Source: JBNKHG01 sp050290225
GTDB lineage: Bacteria; Pseudomonadota; Gammaproteobacteria; Pseudomonadales; Cellvibrionaceae
Direction: 5' to 3'
DNA: 64,000 bases
NCBI GenBank assembly: GCA_050290225.1
Contig: JBNKHG010000056.1
Location: 124,001 to 188,000, forward strand
The notes beneath the pieces were generated by a model. It did no database searches. It was given only the letters and a program-made list of their open reading frames with translations, and was not told the origin of the DNA. Positions 26,522 through 34,921 of the stretch are shown here, piece after piece. The translations under genes and the position numbers were made by a program. Position 1 is the first letter of the stretch; each line of letters opens with the position of its first letter.

Positions 26522-26828
26522 GACAAAAATAAGAACAATAAATAATAAAAACGACGAAATTTTAAAATAAAAACAATAAACAATAATAAATGCGCAATCA
26601 CTAAAATAACGACAACAAATAATAATTAAAAAAGATAATAAAAATAACGACAACAATAATAAAATTAGTAGCAATGATAGCTACAAAACTGACTACTCAA
26701 TAACTTGGAGAGGGTTTGCCAGTAAAGCAAATTGCCAAAAGGGCAGGGAAGCACCACTTCCTAGTAAAACAGGGTTAAAATAAAGATTCTTCGGGAGAGC
26801 CGTGCCAGTAACGACTCTCCCGTTTTGC
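26522..26828 (+). ncRNA. crcZ: CrcZ-like catabolite-control small RNA
   Basis: This AT-rich, non-coding stretch between cbrB and pcnB sits exactly where Pseudomonas has crcZ. It starts at a sigma-54 promoter, ends at a terminator hairpin, and is about 307 nt long. Its first 150 nt are packed with A-rich CA motifs of the AAnAAnAA type (for example around 26530-26550, 26571-26590, 26615-26635 and 26644-26664, such as AACAATAATAA and AACGACAACAA). In Pseudomonas these bind Hfq/Crc and so release repressed catabolic mRNAs when CbrAB is active. The function is inferred from promoter, motifs and synteny; sequence conservation with known crcZ was not measured. Crc and Hfq genes are outside the window. 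Confidence 0.85.
26792..26827 (+). terminator. Intrinsic terminator of the CrcZ-like RNA
   Basis: CGGGAGAG (26792-26799) pairs with CTCTCCCG (26815-26822) around a 15-nt loop, followed by TTTTG. Confidence 0.88.
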
Positions 26829-27070
26829 TTTGTGGGGACCGGCTTTTTCATAAGCCCCCATTAACCCGTCCATTTGCCCACCAATGTTATCTATACACCT
26901 GCCCCCACCCCGGGGACACACCTCAACGGCGGTTTTTAATTTGTGCGCCTGAAACCATCAAATTTCGCCTCACTCCCCGCCCGTGCTACACTTCGCCCCT
27001 TTCGTATACCCAGCCCACGCCAATACACTTGGCGCACAATTCTATATCGGGGTCTGCAGAGCAAAGCACC

Positions 27071-28429
27071 ATGCTAAAACGGTTGTTTAAATATCTTCCT
27101 TCCGCCCGTAACCAGGGCAAACCCCAGATTATCCCGCGCGAGCACCACCCTATCTCCCGGAAGTCCATCAGCCCCGGCGCCATCAAGATCATGAAGCGCC
27201 TCAACGAGGTCGGGCACGAGAGCTACCTGGTGGGCGGCGGTGTCCGCGACCTGTTGTTGGGAGGCCACCCCAAGGATTTCGACATCGCCACCGACGCGAC
27301 CCCGGAACAGATCAAACACCTGTTTCGCGGGGCCCGTATCATCGGTCGTCGCTTTCGTATCGTACACGTGCGCATGGGTCGTGAAATTATCGAAGTCACC
27401 ACCTTTCGCGCTCACCACAATGAGGCGAGTCACCAGAAGGAGGCCGCCCAATCAGATCACGGCATGCTGCTGCGCGACAATGTCTATGGTGATCTCAGGT
27501 CAGATGCGGCGCGGCGCGACTTTACCATTAACGCCCTTTACTACACCCTGGACGGTTTCGCTATTCATGACTACGCTGGCGGCGTCAAGGATATCAAGCG
27601 GCGCCTGATTCGCATGATTGGCGACCCCGCAACTCGCTACAAGGAAGACCCGGTACGCATGCTGCGGGCGGTCCGCTTTGCCGCAAAGCTGGGCTTCACC
27701 ATTGAACCGGACACCGCCAAACCAATCCCTGAACTCTCGGAGTTGCTGGCTCATGTCCCCGCCGCACGCCTGTTTGAGGAAGTACTGAAATTATTCATGT
27801 CCGGTTCGGCCACGGCCACTTTCCACCAATTGCGGGAATATAGTCTGCTGGCTTACCTGTTCCCTGGTACCGAGGCCCACCTGCAGCGGGGCGACCTGAT
27901 CGGTTCACGCCTCATCGAACAGGCCATGCTCAACACCGACAAACGAATCCGCAACAATCAGCGCGTGACGCCGGCCTTTATCTACGCGGCCCTGCTTTGG
28001 CCTCCCCTGATAAAAGAAAAGCAGAAACTGCAAGCACGTAACATCCCCGCGGTCACTGCACTGCAGCAGGCCTCGCTAGCTGTCATCAACAAACAACTGA
28101 CCCACACCTCCATTCCCAAGCGATTCCTGATACCCATGCGCGAAATCTGGGACTTGCAGGAACGTTTGCCACGGCGCCAGGGTAAACGCGCCGAACGACT
28201 CATGGAGCACCCGCGGTTCAGGGCCGCCTATGACTTTGTTTTGCTGCGCGAAGAAGCGGGGGAAGACCTCAATGGACTCGGCAGTTGGTGGACCCGCTAC
28301 CAGGTTGCCGATGAAGCAGAGCGTCAGCAGCTGCTCGACAAACTCGATGACGGTTCCGGCAGCCACAAACCCCGCCGCCGTCGCCGCCGGAGAAAACCCG
28401 CAACAGCAAACAGCGAGGGCGCCAGCTAA
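27071..28429 (+). CDS. pcnB: Poly(A) polymerase I
   Basis: PcnB adds A-tails to RNA 3' ends, which speeds decay by PNPase and the degradosome. The 452-residue protein has the class II nucleotidyltransferase motif GGGVRDLLLGGHPKDFDIAT with the metal-binding DFD, the RRDFTINALYY and DPVRMLRAVRFAAKLGF motifs of the PcnB/CCA-transferase family, and a very basic tail (run of eight Arg/Lys near the C terminus) expected of PcnB. ATG 27071 fits family N termini (MLKRLF). The frame upstream is open to 26825 but non-coding. folK follows without a gap. Confidence 0.95.
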   Translation: MLKRLFKYLPSARNQGKPQIIPREHHPISRKSISPGAIKIMKRLNEVGHESYLVGGGVRDLLLGGHPKDFDIATDATPEQIKHLFRGARIIGRRFRIVHVRMGREIIEVTTFRAHHNEASHQKEAAQSDHGMLLRDNVYGDLRSDAARRDFTINALYYTLDGFAIHDYAGGVKDIKRRLIRMIGDPATRYKEDPVRMLRAVRFAAKLGFTIEPDTAKPIPELSELLAHVPAARLFEEVLKLFMSGSATATFHQLREYSLLAYLFPGTEAHLQRGDLIGSRLIEQAMLNTDKRIRNNQRVTPAFIYAALLWPPLIKEKQKLQARNIPAVTALQQASLAVINKQLTHTSIPKRFLIPMREIWDLQERLPRRQGKRAERLMEHPRFRAAYDFVLLREEAGEDLNGLGSWWTRYQVADEAERQQLLDKLDDGSGSHKPRRRRRRRKPATANSEGAS

Positions 28430-28915
28430 GTGTCAGTAATCGCTTACATCGGCCTCGGCAGCAACCTCAACAACCCTCGTCGACAGGTCGAATCCGCATT
28501 TACTACCCTGGCGAGACTGGCGCACACCCGGCTCACTGGTCAATCCCGTCTTTATCGGAGCGCCCCGGTGGGTCCTGGCGAGCAACCGGACTATATCAAC
28601 GCCGTGGCTCGCCTTGAAACCCGCCTGGAAGCCCATACCTTGCTGGACGCGCTGCAACAGATCGAAAGTGACCACCAACGTGTACGTCGCGAACGCTGGG
28701 GACCACGCACCCTGGACCTGGATCTGCTGCTGTACGGGGATCGCGAAATTGCCACTGAACGACTTACAGTACCCCATCCCTACCTGGGAGAGCGCAACTT
28801 TGTTCTCTATCCACTGGCGGACCTGGCGCCAGAATTAGTACTTCCCAATGGCCAGGCACTTGAGTCATTATTAGCGCGGACACCCCGGGCAGACCTGGAC
28901 GTGCTGGAGGCTTGA
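28430..28915 (+). CDS. folK: Hydroxymethyldihydropterin pyrophosphokinase (HPPK)
   Basis: FolK transfers pyrophosphate from ATP to 6-hydroxymethyl-7,8-dihydropterin, just before the FolP step of folate synthesis. The 161-residue protein shows YIGLGSNLNNPR at the start and the signature RWGPRTLDLDLLLYG. It starts at GTG 28430, directly after the pcnB stop codon, so translation is probably coupled. FolP lies separately at 43193. Confidence 0.96.
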   Translation: MSVIAYIGLGSNLNNPRRQVESAFTTLARLAHTRLTGQSRLYRSAPVGPGEQPDYINAVARLETRLEAHTLLDALQQIESDHQRVRRERWGPRTLDLDLLLYGDREIATERLTVPHPYLGERNFVLYPLADLAPELVLPNGQALESLLARTPRADLDVLEA

Positions 28916-28958
28916 ACCCCGACCATCGGGTTCACACCGAAGAATACAGGAGTAAAGA

Positions 28959-29639
28959 GTGGCAGACGGTTTTGACATGCAGCTGGACCTCACCGGCCTG
29001 GAACTACCGCGATATATCGCCATCGAAGGGCCCATCGGGGTCGGCAAGACGACCTTGGCCAAGAACCTCGCTCAAACCTTTAATTACGAGACCATGCTGG
29101 AGCAAGCAGAGGAAAATCCCTTTCTTGAACGATTTTACCTGGACCAGCAAAACACTGCCCTGCCGACACAGCTCTTCTTCCTCTTTCAACGCACCAAGCA
29201 GCTGCAGGAGCAACGCCAGGGTGATATGTTCGAGCCGGTTCGGGTGGCCGACTTCCTGATGGAAAAGGACCAGCTGTTTGCCCAGGTCACCCTCGACGAC
29301 GACGAACTGCGTCTCTACCAACAGGTCTACGATCAACTGACTATCGATGCACCGCAGCCGGACCTGGTGATTTTTTTACAAGCCCCGGTCGATGTGTTGC
29401 TGGAGCGAATTCGCCACCGAGGCATAGCCTCCGAGCGCCATATCGATACTGACTACCTTAACGCGCTCAACGATGCCTATACCCATTTTTTCCACTACTA
29501 TGACCGCTCGCCTCTGTTGATCGTTAACGCCGCCGACCTGGATCTGGCCAACAATCCCCAGCACTATCAGCATCTGGTCGAATATATGTTGCGCATCAAG
29601 AGCGGCCGGCACTACTACAATCCACCACCTACGCTTTGA
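28959..29639 (+). CDS. Deoxynucleoside kinase (dAK/dGK type)
   Basis: The 226-residue protein is a P-loop kinase of the deoxyadenosine/deoxyguanosine kinase family: Walker A GPIGVGKTTLA, the substrate-site NPFLERFYLD, and the Arg-rich lid with RHRGIASERHIDTDYL. It would salvage deoxynucleosides in the cytoplasm. It starts at GTG 28959 with AGGAG about 8 nt upstream. It sits between folK and panB, which are adjacent in many pseudomonads. The preferred base cannot be told from sequence alone. Confidence 0.9.
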   Translation: MADGFDMQLDLTGLELPRYIAIEGPIGVGKTTLAKNLAQTFNYETMLEQAEENPFLERFYLDQQNTALPTQLFFLFQRTKQLQEQRQGDMFEPVRVADFLMEKDQLFAQVTLDDDELRLYQQVYDQLTIDAPQPDLVIFLQAPVDVLLERIRHRGIASERHIDTDYLNALNDAYTHFFHYYDRSPLLIVNAADLDLANNPQHYQHLVEYMLRIKSGRHYYNPPPTL

Positions 29640-29711
29640 GCGCTAAAGGCGTCAACTGCAATTGCCCGGCGGCACCTACCCGCGCACAATTCAAAGCAGG
29701 AGTTACAACCC

Positions 29712-30539
29712 ATGCCCTCCGGAACCCCCTCAAAGGCTTCGGCTCTCGCCAAGGCCGTTACCGTCAACACCCTGCGCACGATGAAAGCCGCGGGGGAGAA
29801 ATTCGTCACTGTCGCCCTTTACGACGCACCCATGGCCGCCATGGCCCAAAAGAGCGGTATCGAAGTATTGCTGGTGGGCGACTCCCTGGGCATGACGGTA
29901 CTGGGATACGACAGTACCATCCCCGTCACCATGGAGCAGATGATTTACCATGTGGAAGCGGTAAAACGCGGTAACGACAAGTCCCTGATCATGGGCGACC
30001 TGCCGTTTATGACCTATGCCACACCGGAAGATGCCATGCGCAATGCCTCCCGCATCATGCAGGCCGGCGCTCATATGGTAAAGCTGGAGGGCGGCGAATG
30101 GTTGGCAGAAACTGTGCGTATGCTGAGCGAACGGGGTATTCCGGTGTGCGCCCACTTGGGCCTGACGCCCCAGTCTGTCAACAAGTTCGGCGGTTTCCGG
30201 GTACAGGGCCGCAAGGACGATCAGGCCCAGGCTATTCTACGCGATGCCAAGTTACTGGACGAAGCCGGAGCCGACCTGCTGGTGCTGGAGTGCGTGCCCG
30301 TGGCACTGGCTAAGGCCATTACCGCCGCCGTATCCATGCCCACCATCGGCATAGGCGCGGGGCGTGAAACCGATGCCCAGGTATTGGTGATTAACGACAT
30401 CCTCGGGCTGACAGAGCAGCCGCCGAAGTTTTCCAAGAATTTCCTGGTGGAGGCGAAGGATATCCCGGGAGCGCTGCAAAAATACGCCGCCGATGTCAAA
30501 GCCGACATCTTTCCCAGCGAAGACCATATCTTTTGCTAG
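29712..30539 (+). CDS. panB: Ketopantoate hydroxymethyltransferase
   Basis: PanB adds a hydroxymethyl group from methylene-THF to ketoisovalerate, the first committed step to pantothenate and coenzyme A. The 275-residue protein has the barrel motifs ALYDAPMAAMAQ, LVGDSLGMTVLGYDST, and GIGAGRETDAQVLVINDILG. AGGAG precedes ATG 29712. The gene is followed by a terminator and not by panC, its usual partner, so pantothenate synthase must be coded elsewhere. Confidence 0.96.
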   Translation: MPSGTPSKASALAKAVTVNTLRTMKAAGEKFVTVALYDAPMAAMAQKSGIEVLLVGDSLGMTVLGYDSTIPVTMEQMIYHVEAVKRGNDKSLIMGDLPFMTYATPEDAMRNASRIMQAGAHMVKLEGGEWLAETVRMLSERGIPVCAHLGLTPQSVNKFGGFRVQGRKDDQAQAILRDAKLLDEAGADLLVLECVPVALAKAITAAVSMPTIGIGAGRETDAQVLVINDILGLTEQPPKFSKNFLVEAKDIPGALQKYAADVKADIFPSEDHIFC

Positions 30540-30554
30540 CGGAATACCCGGCAT

Positions 30555-30584
30555 AAAAAAGCCCGCTATCGAGCGGGCTTTTTT
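30555..30584. terminator. Bidirectional terminator between panB and pnp
   Basis: AAAAAAGCCCGCT (30555-30567) is the exact complement of AGCGGGCTTTTTT (30572-30584) around an ATCG loop, giving a T-run on both strands. Confidence 0.93.
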
Positions 30585-30610
30585 ACAGGCAGTTTAAATA
30601 ACGACGCGAA

Positions 30611-32740
30611 TTAATCAGCGGCGTTTTCGTCACCGGCATCCGCTTCCACCACCGGACTTTCGTCGCGCTGAGCCTCTTTGATAGACAGCTTGATACGTCC
30701 ACGCTGATCCACGTCCAGGCACTTCACACGCACCATCTGACCCTCTTCCAGGTAATCGCTAACGGCGTTGACGCGCTCGTCGGCAATCTGGGAAATATGT
30801 ACAAGGCCATCCTTTCCAGGCAGGAAGTTTACAAAGGCTCCGAAGTCGACAATGCGTACCACTTTACCTTCGTAGATCTCACCAATCTCCGCCTCGGCAG
30901 TGATACTGGCGATACGATCCAGTGCCGCCTGCAGGGCTTCGGAGTCATCGCTGTAGATCTTAACAGTGCCGTCGTCATCGATATCCACGGAGGCACCGGT
31001 CTCTTCAGTGATAGCGCGAATAGTGGCGCCGCCCTTGCCGATAATGTCACGGATCTTGTCGGGATGAACCTTCAGTGTTTCGAAACGCGGAGCATTGTCG
31101 CTGACTTCGTCACGTCCCTTGTCGATCACCTTGTTCATTTCGCCAAGGATATGCAGTCGCGCGGCCAGGGCCTGCTCCAGGGCGATCTCCATGATCTCCT
31201 CGGTGATGCCCTCAATCTTGATGTCCATCTGCAAGGCGGTGATACCGCTGGCGGTACCGGCGACTTTAAAGTCCATATCGCCCAGGTGATCCTCATCACC
31301 CAGGATATCGGTCAGGACGGCAAAACCGTCCTCTTCCTTCACCAGACCCATGGCAATACCGGCAACGGGCGCCTTCAGGGGCACACCGGCATCCATCATG
31401 GCAAGGCTCGAACCACACACCGAGGCCATGGAGCTGGAACCGTTGGACTCGGTGATTTCGCTGACCACACGCATAGTGTAGGGAAATGTCTCGTCATTGG
31501 GCAGTACTGCGGCGACACCACGGCGCGCCAGGCGACCGTGGCCGATTTCACGGCGGCCGGTACCACCCATGCGCCCTGCTTCACCCACCGAGTAGGGGGG
31601 GAAGTTATAGTGCAGCATAAAGGGATCTTTGCGTTCGCCTTCGAGGGCATCGATCAACTGGGCGTCACGGGCGTTACCCAGGGTGGCAACCACCAGGGCC
31701 TGGGTCTCACCGCGGGTGAACAGTGCTGAGCCGTGTGCCTTGGGCAAAACCCCCACTTCAACATCGATCGCACGTACAGTTTTATTGTCGCGACCGTCGA
31801 TCCGGGGCTCGCCGGCCACCACGCGGGTACGGACGATTTTTTTCTCCAGCTTGCCAAACGCCTGTTTGATCTCATCGTCGGAGATATCGTCAACCGCTAA
31901 CTGCTCCACCGCCTGGCTGCGCAGTTCGCTGAGGCGAGTGTAGCGCTCGGCCTTGTCGATAATTCGATAGGCATCGCCTATGGCGGCCTCAAAACTGCTG
32001 GCCACAGCCGCTTTCAGCGCTTCGTTTTCCGATGCCGGCTGCCAGTCCCAGGCAGGCTTGCCGGCGTCTTTGGCCAGCTCTTCACAGGCCTGGACCACAG
32101 CCTGCATTTCCTGATGGGCGAACAGTACCGCACCCAACATAATGTCTTCCGGCAGCTCATTGGCCTCAGACTCAACCATCAACACGGCGTCCCGGGTACC
32201 GGCAACCACCATGTCCAACTCGGAGGCTTTGGTGGCGGCAAAGTCGGGATTCAACAGGTATCCGTCCTGCTGGGTGTAACCAACACGGGCGGCGCCAATT
32301 GGGCCGCTAAAGGGAATACCGGACACAGCCAGGGCGGCAGAAGTACCGATCATGGCGGCAATATCCGGATCGTTCTTTTTGTCAGTGGACATGACCGTAC
32401 AGATCACCTGGACTTCATTCATAAAGCCATTGGGAAACAACGGGCGAATCGGGCGGTCGATCAGGCGCGAGGTCAGGGTTTCCTTCTCGCTTGGACGACC
32501 TTCACGCTTAAAAAAGCCCCCGGGGATCTTACCGGCGGCGTAGGCCTTTTCCTGGTAGTGGACGGACAGGGGGAAAAAGTCCTGCCCCTCTTTAGTCTCT
32601 TTAGCGCCTACTACAGTTACCAGAACACATGTCTGGCCCATGGTCACCATTACCGCACCGGTAGCCTGACGGGCAATGCGACCGGTCTCCAGGGTGACAG
32701 TCTGATCACCGTACTGAAAGGTTTTAATTACAGGATTCAC
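30611..32740 (-). CDS. pnp: Polynucleotide phosphorylase
   Basis: PNPase degrades RNA from the 3' end using phosphate, as part of the degradosome. The 709-residue protein has two RNase PH domains (the second with FTRGETQALVVATLG and the catalytic DILGDEDHLGDMDFK), a KH domain with IIGKGGATIRAI, and an S1 domain at the C terminus (YEGKVVRIVDFGAFV). It ends in a short acidic tail. It starts at GTG 32740 with AAAGGA upstream. It is the last gene of the rimP-to-pnp block, directly after rpsO, from which a terminator and a structured leader separate it. Confidence 0.97.
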   Translation of the reverse strand: MNPVIKTFQYGDQTVTLETGRIARQATGAVMVTMGQTCVLVTVVGAKETKEGQDFFPLSVHYQEKAYAAGKIPGGFFKREGRPSEKETLTSRLIDRPIRPLFPNGFMNEVQVICTVMSTDKKNDPDIAAMIGTSAALAVSGIPFSGPIGAARVGYTQQDGYLLNPDFAATKASELDMVVAGTRDAVLMVESEANELPEDIMLGAVLFAHQEMQAVVQACEELAKDAGKPAWDWQPASENEALKAAVASSFEAAIGDAYRIIDKAERYTRLSELRSQAVEQLAVDDISDDEIKQAFGKLEKKIVRTRVVAGEPRIDGRDNKTVRAIDVEVGVLPKAHGSALFTRGETQALVVATLGNARDAQLIDALEGERKDPFMLHYNFPPYSVGEAGRMGGTGRREIGHGRLARRGVAAVLPNDETFPYTMRVVSEITESNGSSSMASVCGSSLAMMDAGVPLKAPVAGIAMGLVKEEDGFAVLTDILGDEDHLGDMDFKVAGTASGITALQMDIKIEGITEEIMEIALEQALAARLHILGEMNKVIDKGRDEVSDNAPRFETLKVHPDKIRDIIGKGGATIRAITEETGASVDIDDDGTVKIYSDDSEALQAALDRIASITAEAEIGEIYEGKVVRIVDFGAFVNFLPGKDGLVHISQIADERVNAVSDYLEEGQMVRVKCLDVDQRGRIKLSIKEAQRDESPVVEADAGDENAAD

Positions 32741-33065
32741 AATATTATCCTTTTCTCTTCTCTACTGTTTAACGTCGTACATTTCAGCAAATAACTGTTT
32801 CGCCCATCTCATTGGGCCTCCGGCACTTTCTTGTCAATAACCTTTAAAAGCACCGGCTATTACGCAGCGGTGTGCGACACAACTGCTGATAGCGAGGAGT
32901 CCGGAGACGCCTCGCTGTCCGTAATTCATAACCGCCTGGTCTGCGACATTGCCGCTCCACGAAGCACATGTGATACCCATGCGCCTGCGGCATACAGCCG
33001 CCCCGGGACGACGGCAGTGCCGATAAAGCATAAGCATTTATCAGCGTTGACATCCGTATCGATAA
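32741..33065 (-). other. pnp leader region with strong hairpin
   Basis: This 325-nt stretch upstream of pnp holds a strong hairpin at 32891-32916, where AGCGAGG pairs with CCTCGCT and an inner GTC pairs with GAC. In E. coli an RNase III-cut stem in the pnp leader mediates autoregulation, and this may be its counterpart. A second, weaker GC-rich palindromic region lies near 32985-33020. I see no small ORF with a ribosome-binding site. Confidence 0.5.
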
Positions 33066-33101
33066 AATAAAAAAAGAGCCCGCACAAAGCGGGCACTTTT
33101 T
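33066..33101 (-). terminator. Intrinsic terminator after rpsO
   Basis: On the minus strand GCCCGC (33089-33094) pairs with GCGGGC (33078-33083) around a 5-nt loop and is followed by a T-run. It begins within 10 nt of the rpsO stop codon. Confidence 0.85.
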
Positions 33102-33102
33102 A

Positions 33103-33372
33103 TTAGCGGCGCAGACCCAGTCGCTGGATCAGAGCTGCATAACGGTTTACATCCTTGCCTTTCAGGTAGTCCAGCAGCTTGCGACGCTGGTTTACCATGC
33201 GGATCAAACCGCGGCGAGAGTGGTGATCTTGCTTGTGGTCCGCAAAATGGCCCTGCAACTTGTTGATGTTGTGGGTCAACAACGCTACCTGAACCTCAGG
33301 AGAACCAGTATCACCTTCTGCTTGTTGATACTCTTTTACGATTTCAGCTTTTTCAGCAGCACTCAGTGCCAT
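33103..33372 (-). CDS. rpsO: Ribosomal protein S15
   Basis: S15 binds 16S rRNA in the central domain and starts assembly of the 30S platform. The 89-residue length is exactly standard, and the sequence shows the family motifs GDTGSPEVQVALLT and HHSRRGLIRMVNQRRKLLDYL. ATG 33372 is chosen because GAGG lies 8 nt upstream; the ATG at 33378 is too close to it. The gene lies between truB and pnp in the conserved order. Confidence 0.98.
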   Translation of the reverse strand: MALSAAEKAEIVKEYQQAEGDTGSPEVQVALLTHNINKLQGHFADHKQDHHSRRGLIRMVNQRRKLLDYLKGKDVNRYAALIQRLGLRR

Positions 33373-33471
33373 AGTCATTACCTCATTAATATGCGATTAA
33401 TCGATCCAGCCAGGCCCGTGCATATTTACAGACCGGCTAGTTATCAGTCGCCAATCACTGGTGATTAGCAA

Positions 33472-34422
33472 CTAATTCTTTGCAATCAGTCGTTTAGGTG
33501 CCACCCTGCCATCATCGGTAATCTGGCCAACACCCAAAAATTCATCGTCTTCGCCTGTTTTTTCGGCAAAGACTCGCACCATATCACCTTCGTCCCCGGC
33601 GCGATAGACCTGGCCGTCCATTACCGGGTTTCCCTGACTAAAGTAGTAGGCGGTAGCCGCCGGCAAATTCAGGCTGGCCAGCTGTCGCACCGGGGCATCC
33701 ACCGGCAACAGATGGTGATCCAGGGTTTCTGCGCGGTCATCACCCCGCTCCACTTCCAGCGCTTCCAGGGTAACGGCCTCAGTATCACTAAACTCGCCAG
33801 CACCGGTGCGATGCAGGGCAATCACATGGGCACCGCATCCGAGATTGTGGCCAAGATCCTCGGCAATGGTACGCACATAGGTACCCTTGCTGCAGTGAAT
33901 TTCCACCTCCGCTTCGGCCGCGGGTCCGGGACGGAAGTCCAGAAGCCGGATATCGAACACGGTAACCTTGCGTGCCTCACGCTCCACCTGTTTGCCCTCG
34001 CGGGCCAATTTGTAGAGGGGCTGCCCCTGGTACTTGAGGGCGGAATACATGGACGGCACCTGTTCAATCTCTCCACGAAAGGCTTCCAACCCATCCTCCA
34101 CCTGTTCGCGAGTCAGGATATCGGTGGGAATCTCGGTCAGCAATTCGCCGTCAGCATCGCCAGTGGTTGTCGTCACACCAAAACGAAAAGTACTGCGGTA
34201 GCGCTTGTCCGCGTCCAGCAAAAACTGGGAAAACTTGGTGGCCTCTCCAAAACATAGCGGCAGAACGCCGGTCGCCAGTGGATCCAGGGCACCAGTATGT
34301 CCCGCTTTGGCGGCAAACAGCAGGCGCTTGACCTTCTGCAACGCATCGTTGGAGGTCATTCCCGCCGGCTTATTCAACAACAGCACCCCGTCAATGGGGC
34401 GGCCGCGACGCTTACGTGCCAC
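33472..34422 (-). CDS. truB: tRNA pseudouridine(55) synthase
   Basis: TruB makes pseudouridine 55 in the T-loop of tRNAs. The 316-residue protein has the catalytic motif HTGALDPLATGVLP with the active Asp, KPAGMTSNDAL near the start, and a C-terminal PUA-like domain. It starts at GTG 34422 behind GAGGG and lies 3 bp after the rbfA stop codon, so the two are likely translated together. Confidence 0.96.
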   Translation of the reverse strand: MARKRRGRPIDGVLLLNKPAGMTSNDALQKVKRLLFAAKAGHTGALDPLATGVLPLCFGEATKFSQFLLDADKRYRSTFRFGVTTTTGDADGELLTEIPTDILTREQVEDGLEAFRGEIEQVPSMYSALKYQGQPLYKLAREGKQVEREARKVTVFDIRLLDFRPGPAAEAEVEIHCSKGTYVRTIAEDLGHNLGCGAHVIALHRTGAGEFSDTEAVTLEALEVERGDDRAETLDHHLLPVDAPVRQLASLNLPAATAYYFSQGNPVMDGQVYRAGDEGDMVRVFAEKTGEDDEFLGVGQITDDGRVAPKRLIAKN

Positions 34423-34425
34423 CTT

Positions 34426-34902
34426 TTATCCCTCGCTTCCCTGCTCACTGTCTGCGCTGGTTTCGTCCTGGTCCCTTTCTTTTAAAGCGTGATTGTCTTT
34501 TAAAGCGTGATTGTCTTTTAACGCGTGATTGTCTTTTAAAGCGCGATCGGCCGCCACCGCCTTGTCGATCAAGCTGGACAGTCGCTGTCCGCGAATCGCT
34601 GTCTTGTCGTAGACAAACTGCAGCCGCGGCGTGGTACGCATATCCAGCTCTTTTGCCAGCAAGGACCGCAGGTAACCGGCGGCTTTATTCAACGCGGCTG
34701 TAGCCGCCTCAGCCTCTTCATCGCTGTCCCGATCAACGAAGGTACAGAATACCTTGGCGTAGGCCATATCGCGGGTGACGGTGACATCATTGATATTCAC
34801 CATCCCCACTCTCGGGTCTCCGACTTCAAACTGGATCAACTGCGCAACGATGCGCTGGATGGCATCGGCAACGCGATCAGCGCGGCTAAACTCTCGGGCC
34901 AT
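34426..34902 (-). CDS. rbfA: 30S ribosome-binding factor A, with repeated C-terminal tail
   Basis: RbfA helps mature the 16S rRNA 5' end and is needed for growth in the cold. Residues 1-115 form the usual KH-type domain (REFSRADRVADAIQRIVAQLI, DPRVGMVNINDVTVTRD). The protein is 158 residues, longer than the usual 120-135, because the tail holds three copies of the six-residue unit ALKDNH and a partial fourth, then an acidic end. The repeats are nearly identical in DNA. The extra tail is unlikely to be needed for rRNA binding. Confidence 0.95.
   Translation of the reverse strand: MAREFSRADRVADAIQRIVAQLIQFEVGDPRVGMVNINDVTVTRDMAYAKVFCTFVDRDSDEEAEAATAALNKAAGYLRSLLAKELDMRTTPRLQFVYDKTAIRGQRLSSLIDKAVAADRALKDNHALKDNHALKDNHALKERDQDETSADSEQGSEG
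34481..34552 (-). repeat. 18-bp tandem repeat inside rbfA
   Basis: Units of 18 bp (on the plus strand starting TTTAAAGCGTGATTGTCT) at 34481, 34499 and 34517, the third with one base change, are followed by a diverged fourth unit at 34535. The length of 18 keeps the reading frame, so copy number can change without breaking the protein. Confidence 0.9.
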
Positions 34903-34921
34903 AATCTCGGTTACCGCCGCC

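Noticed and set aside
26529..26665. A-rich repeats considered as a CRISPR leader or phase-variable tract
   Set aside because: No regular spacer-repeat layout exists; the CA-motif pattern and sigma-54 promoter fit a crcZ-like RNA better.
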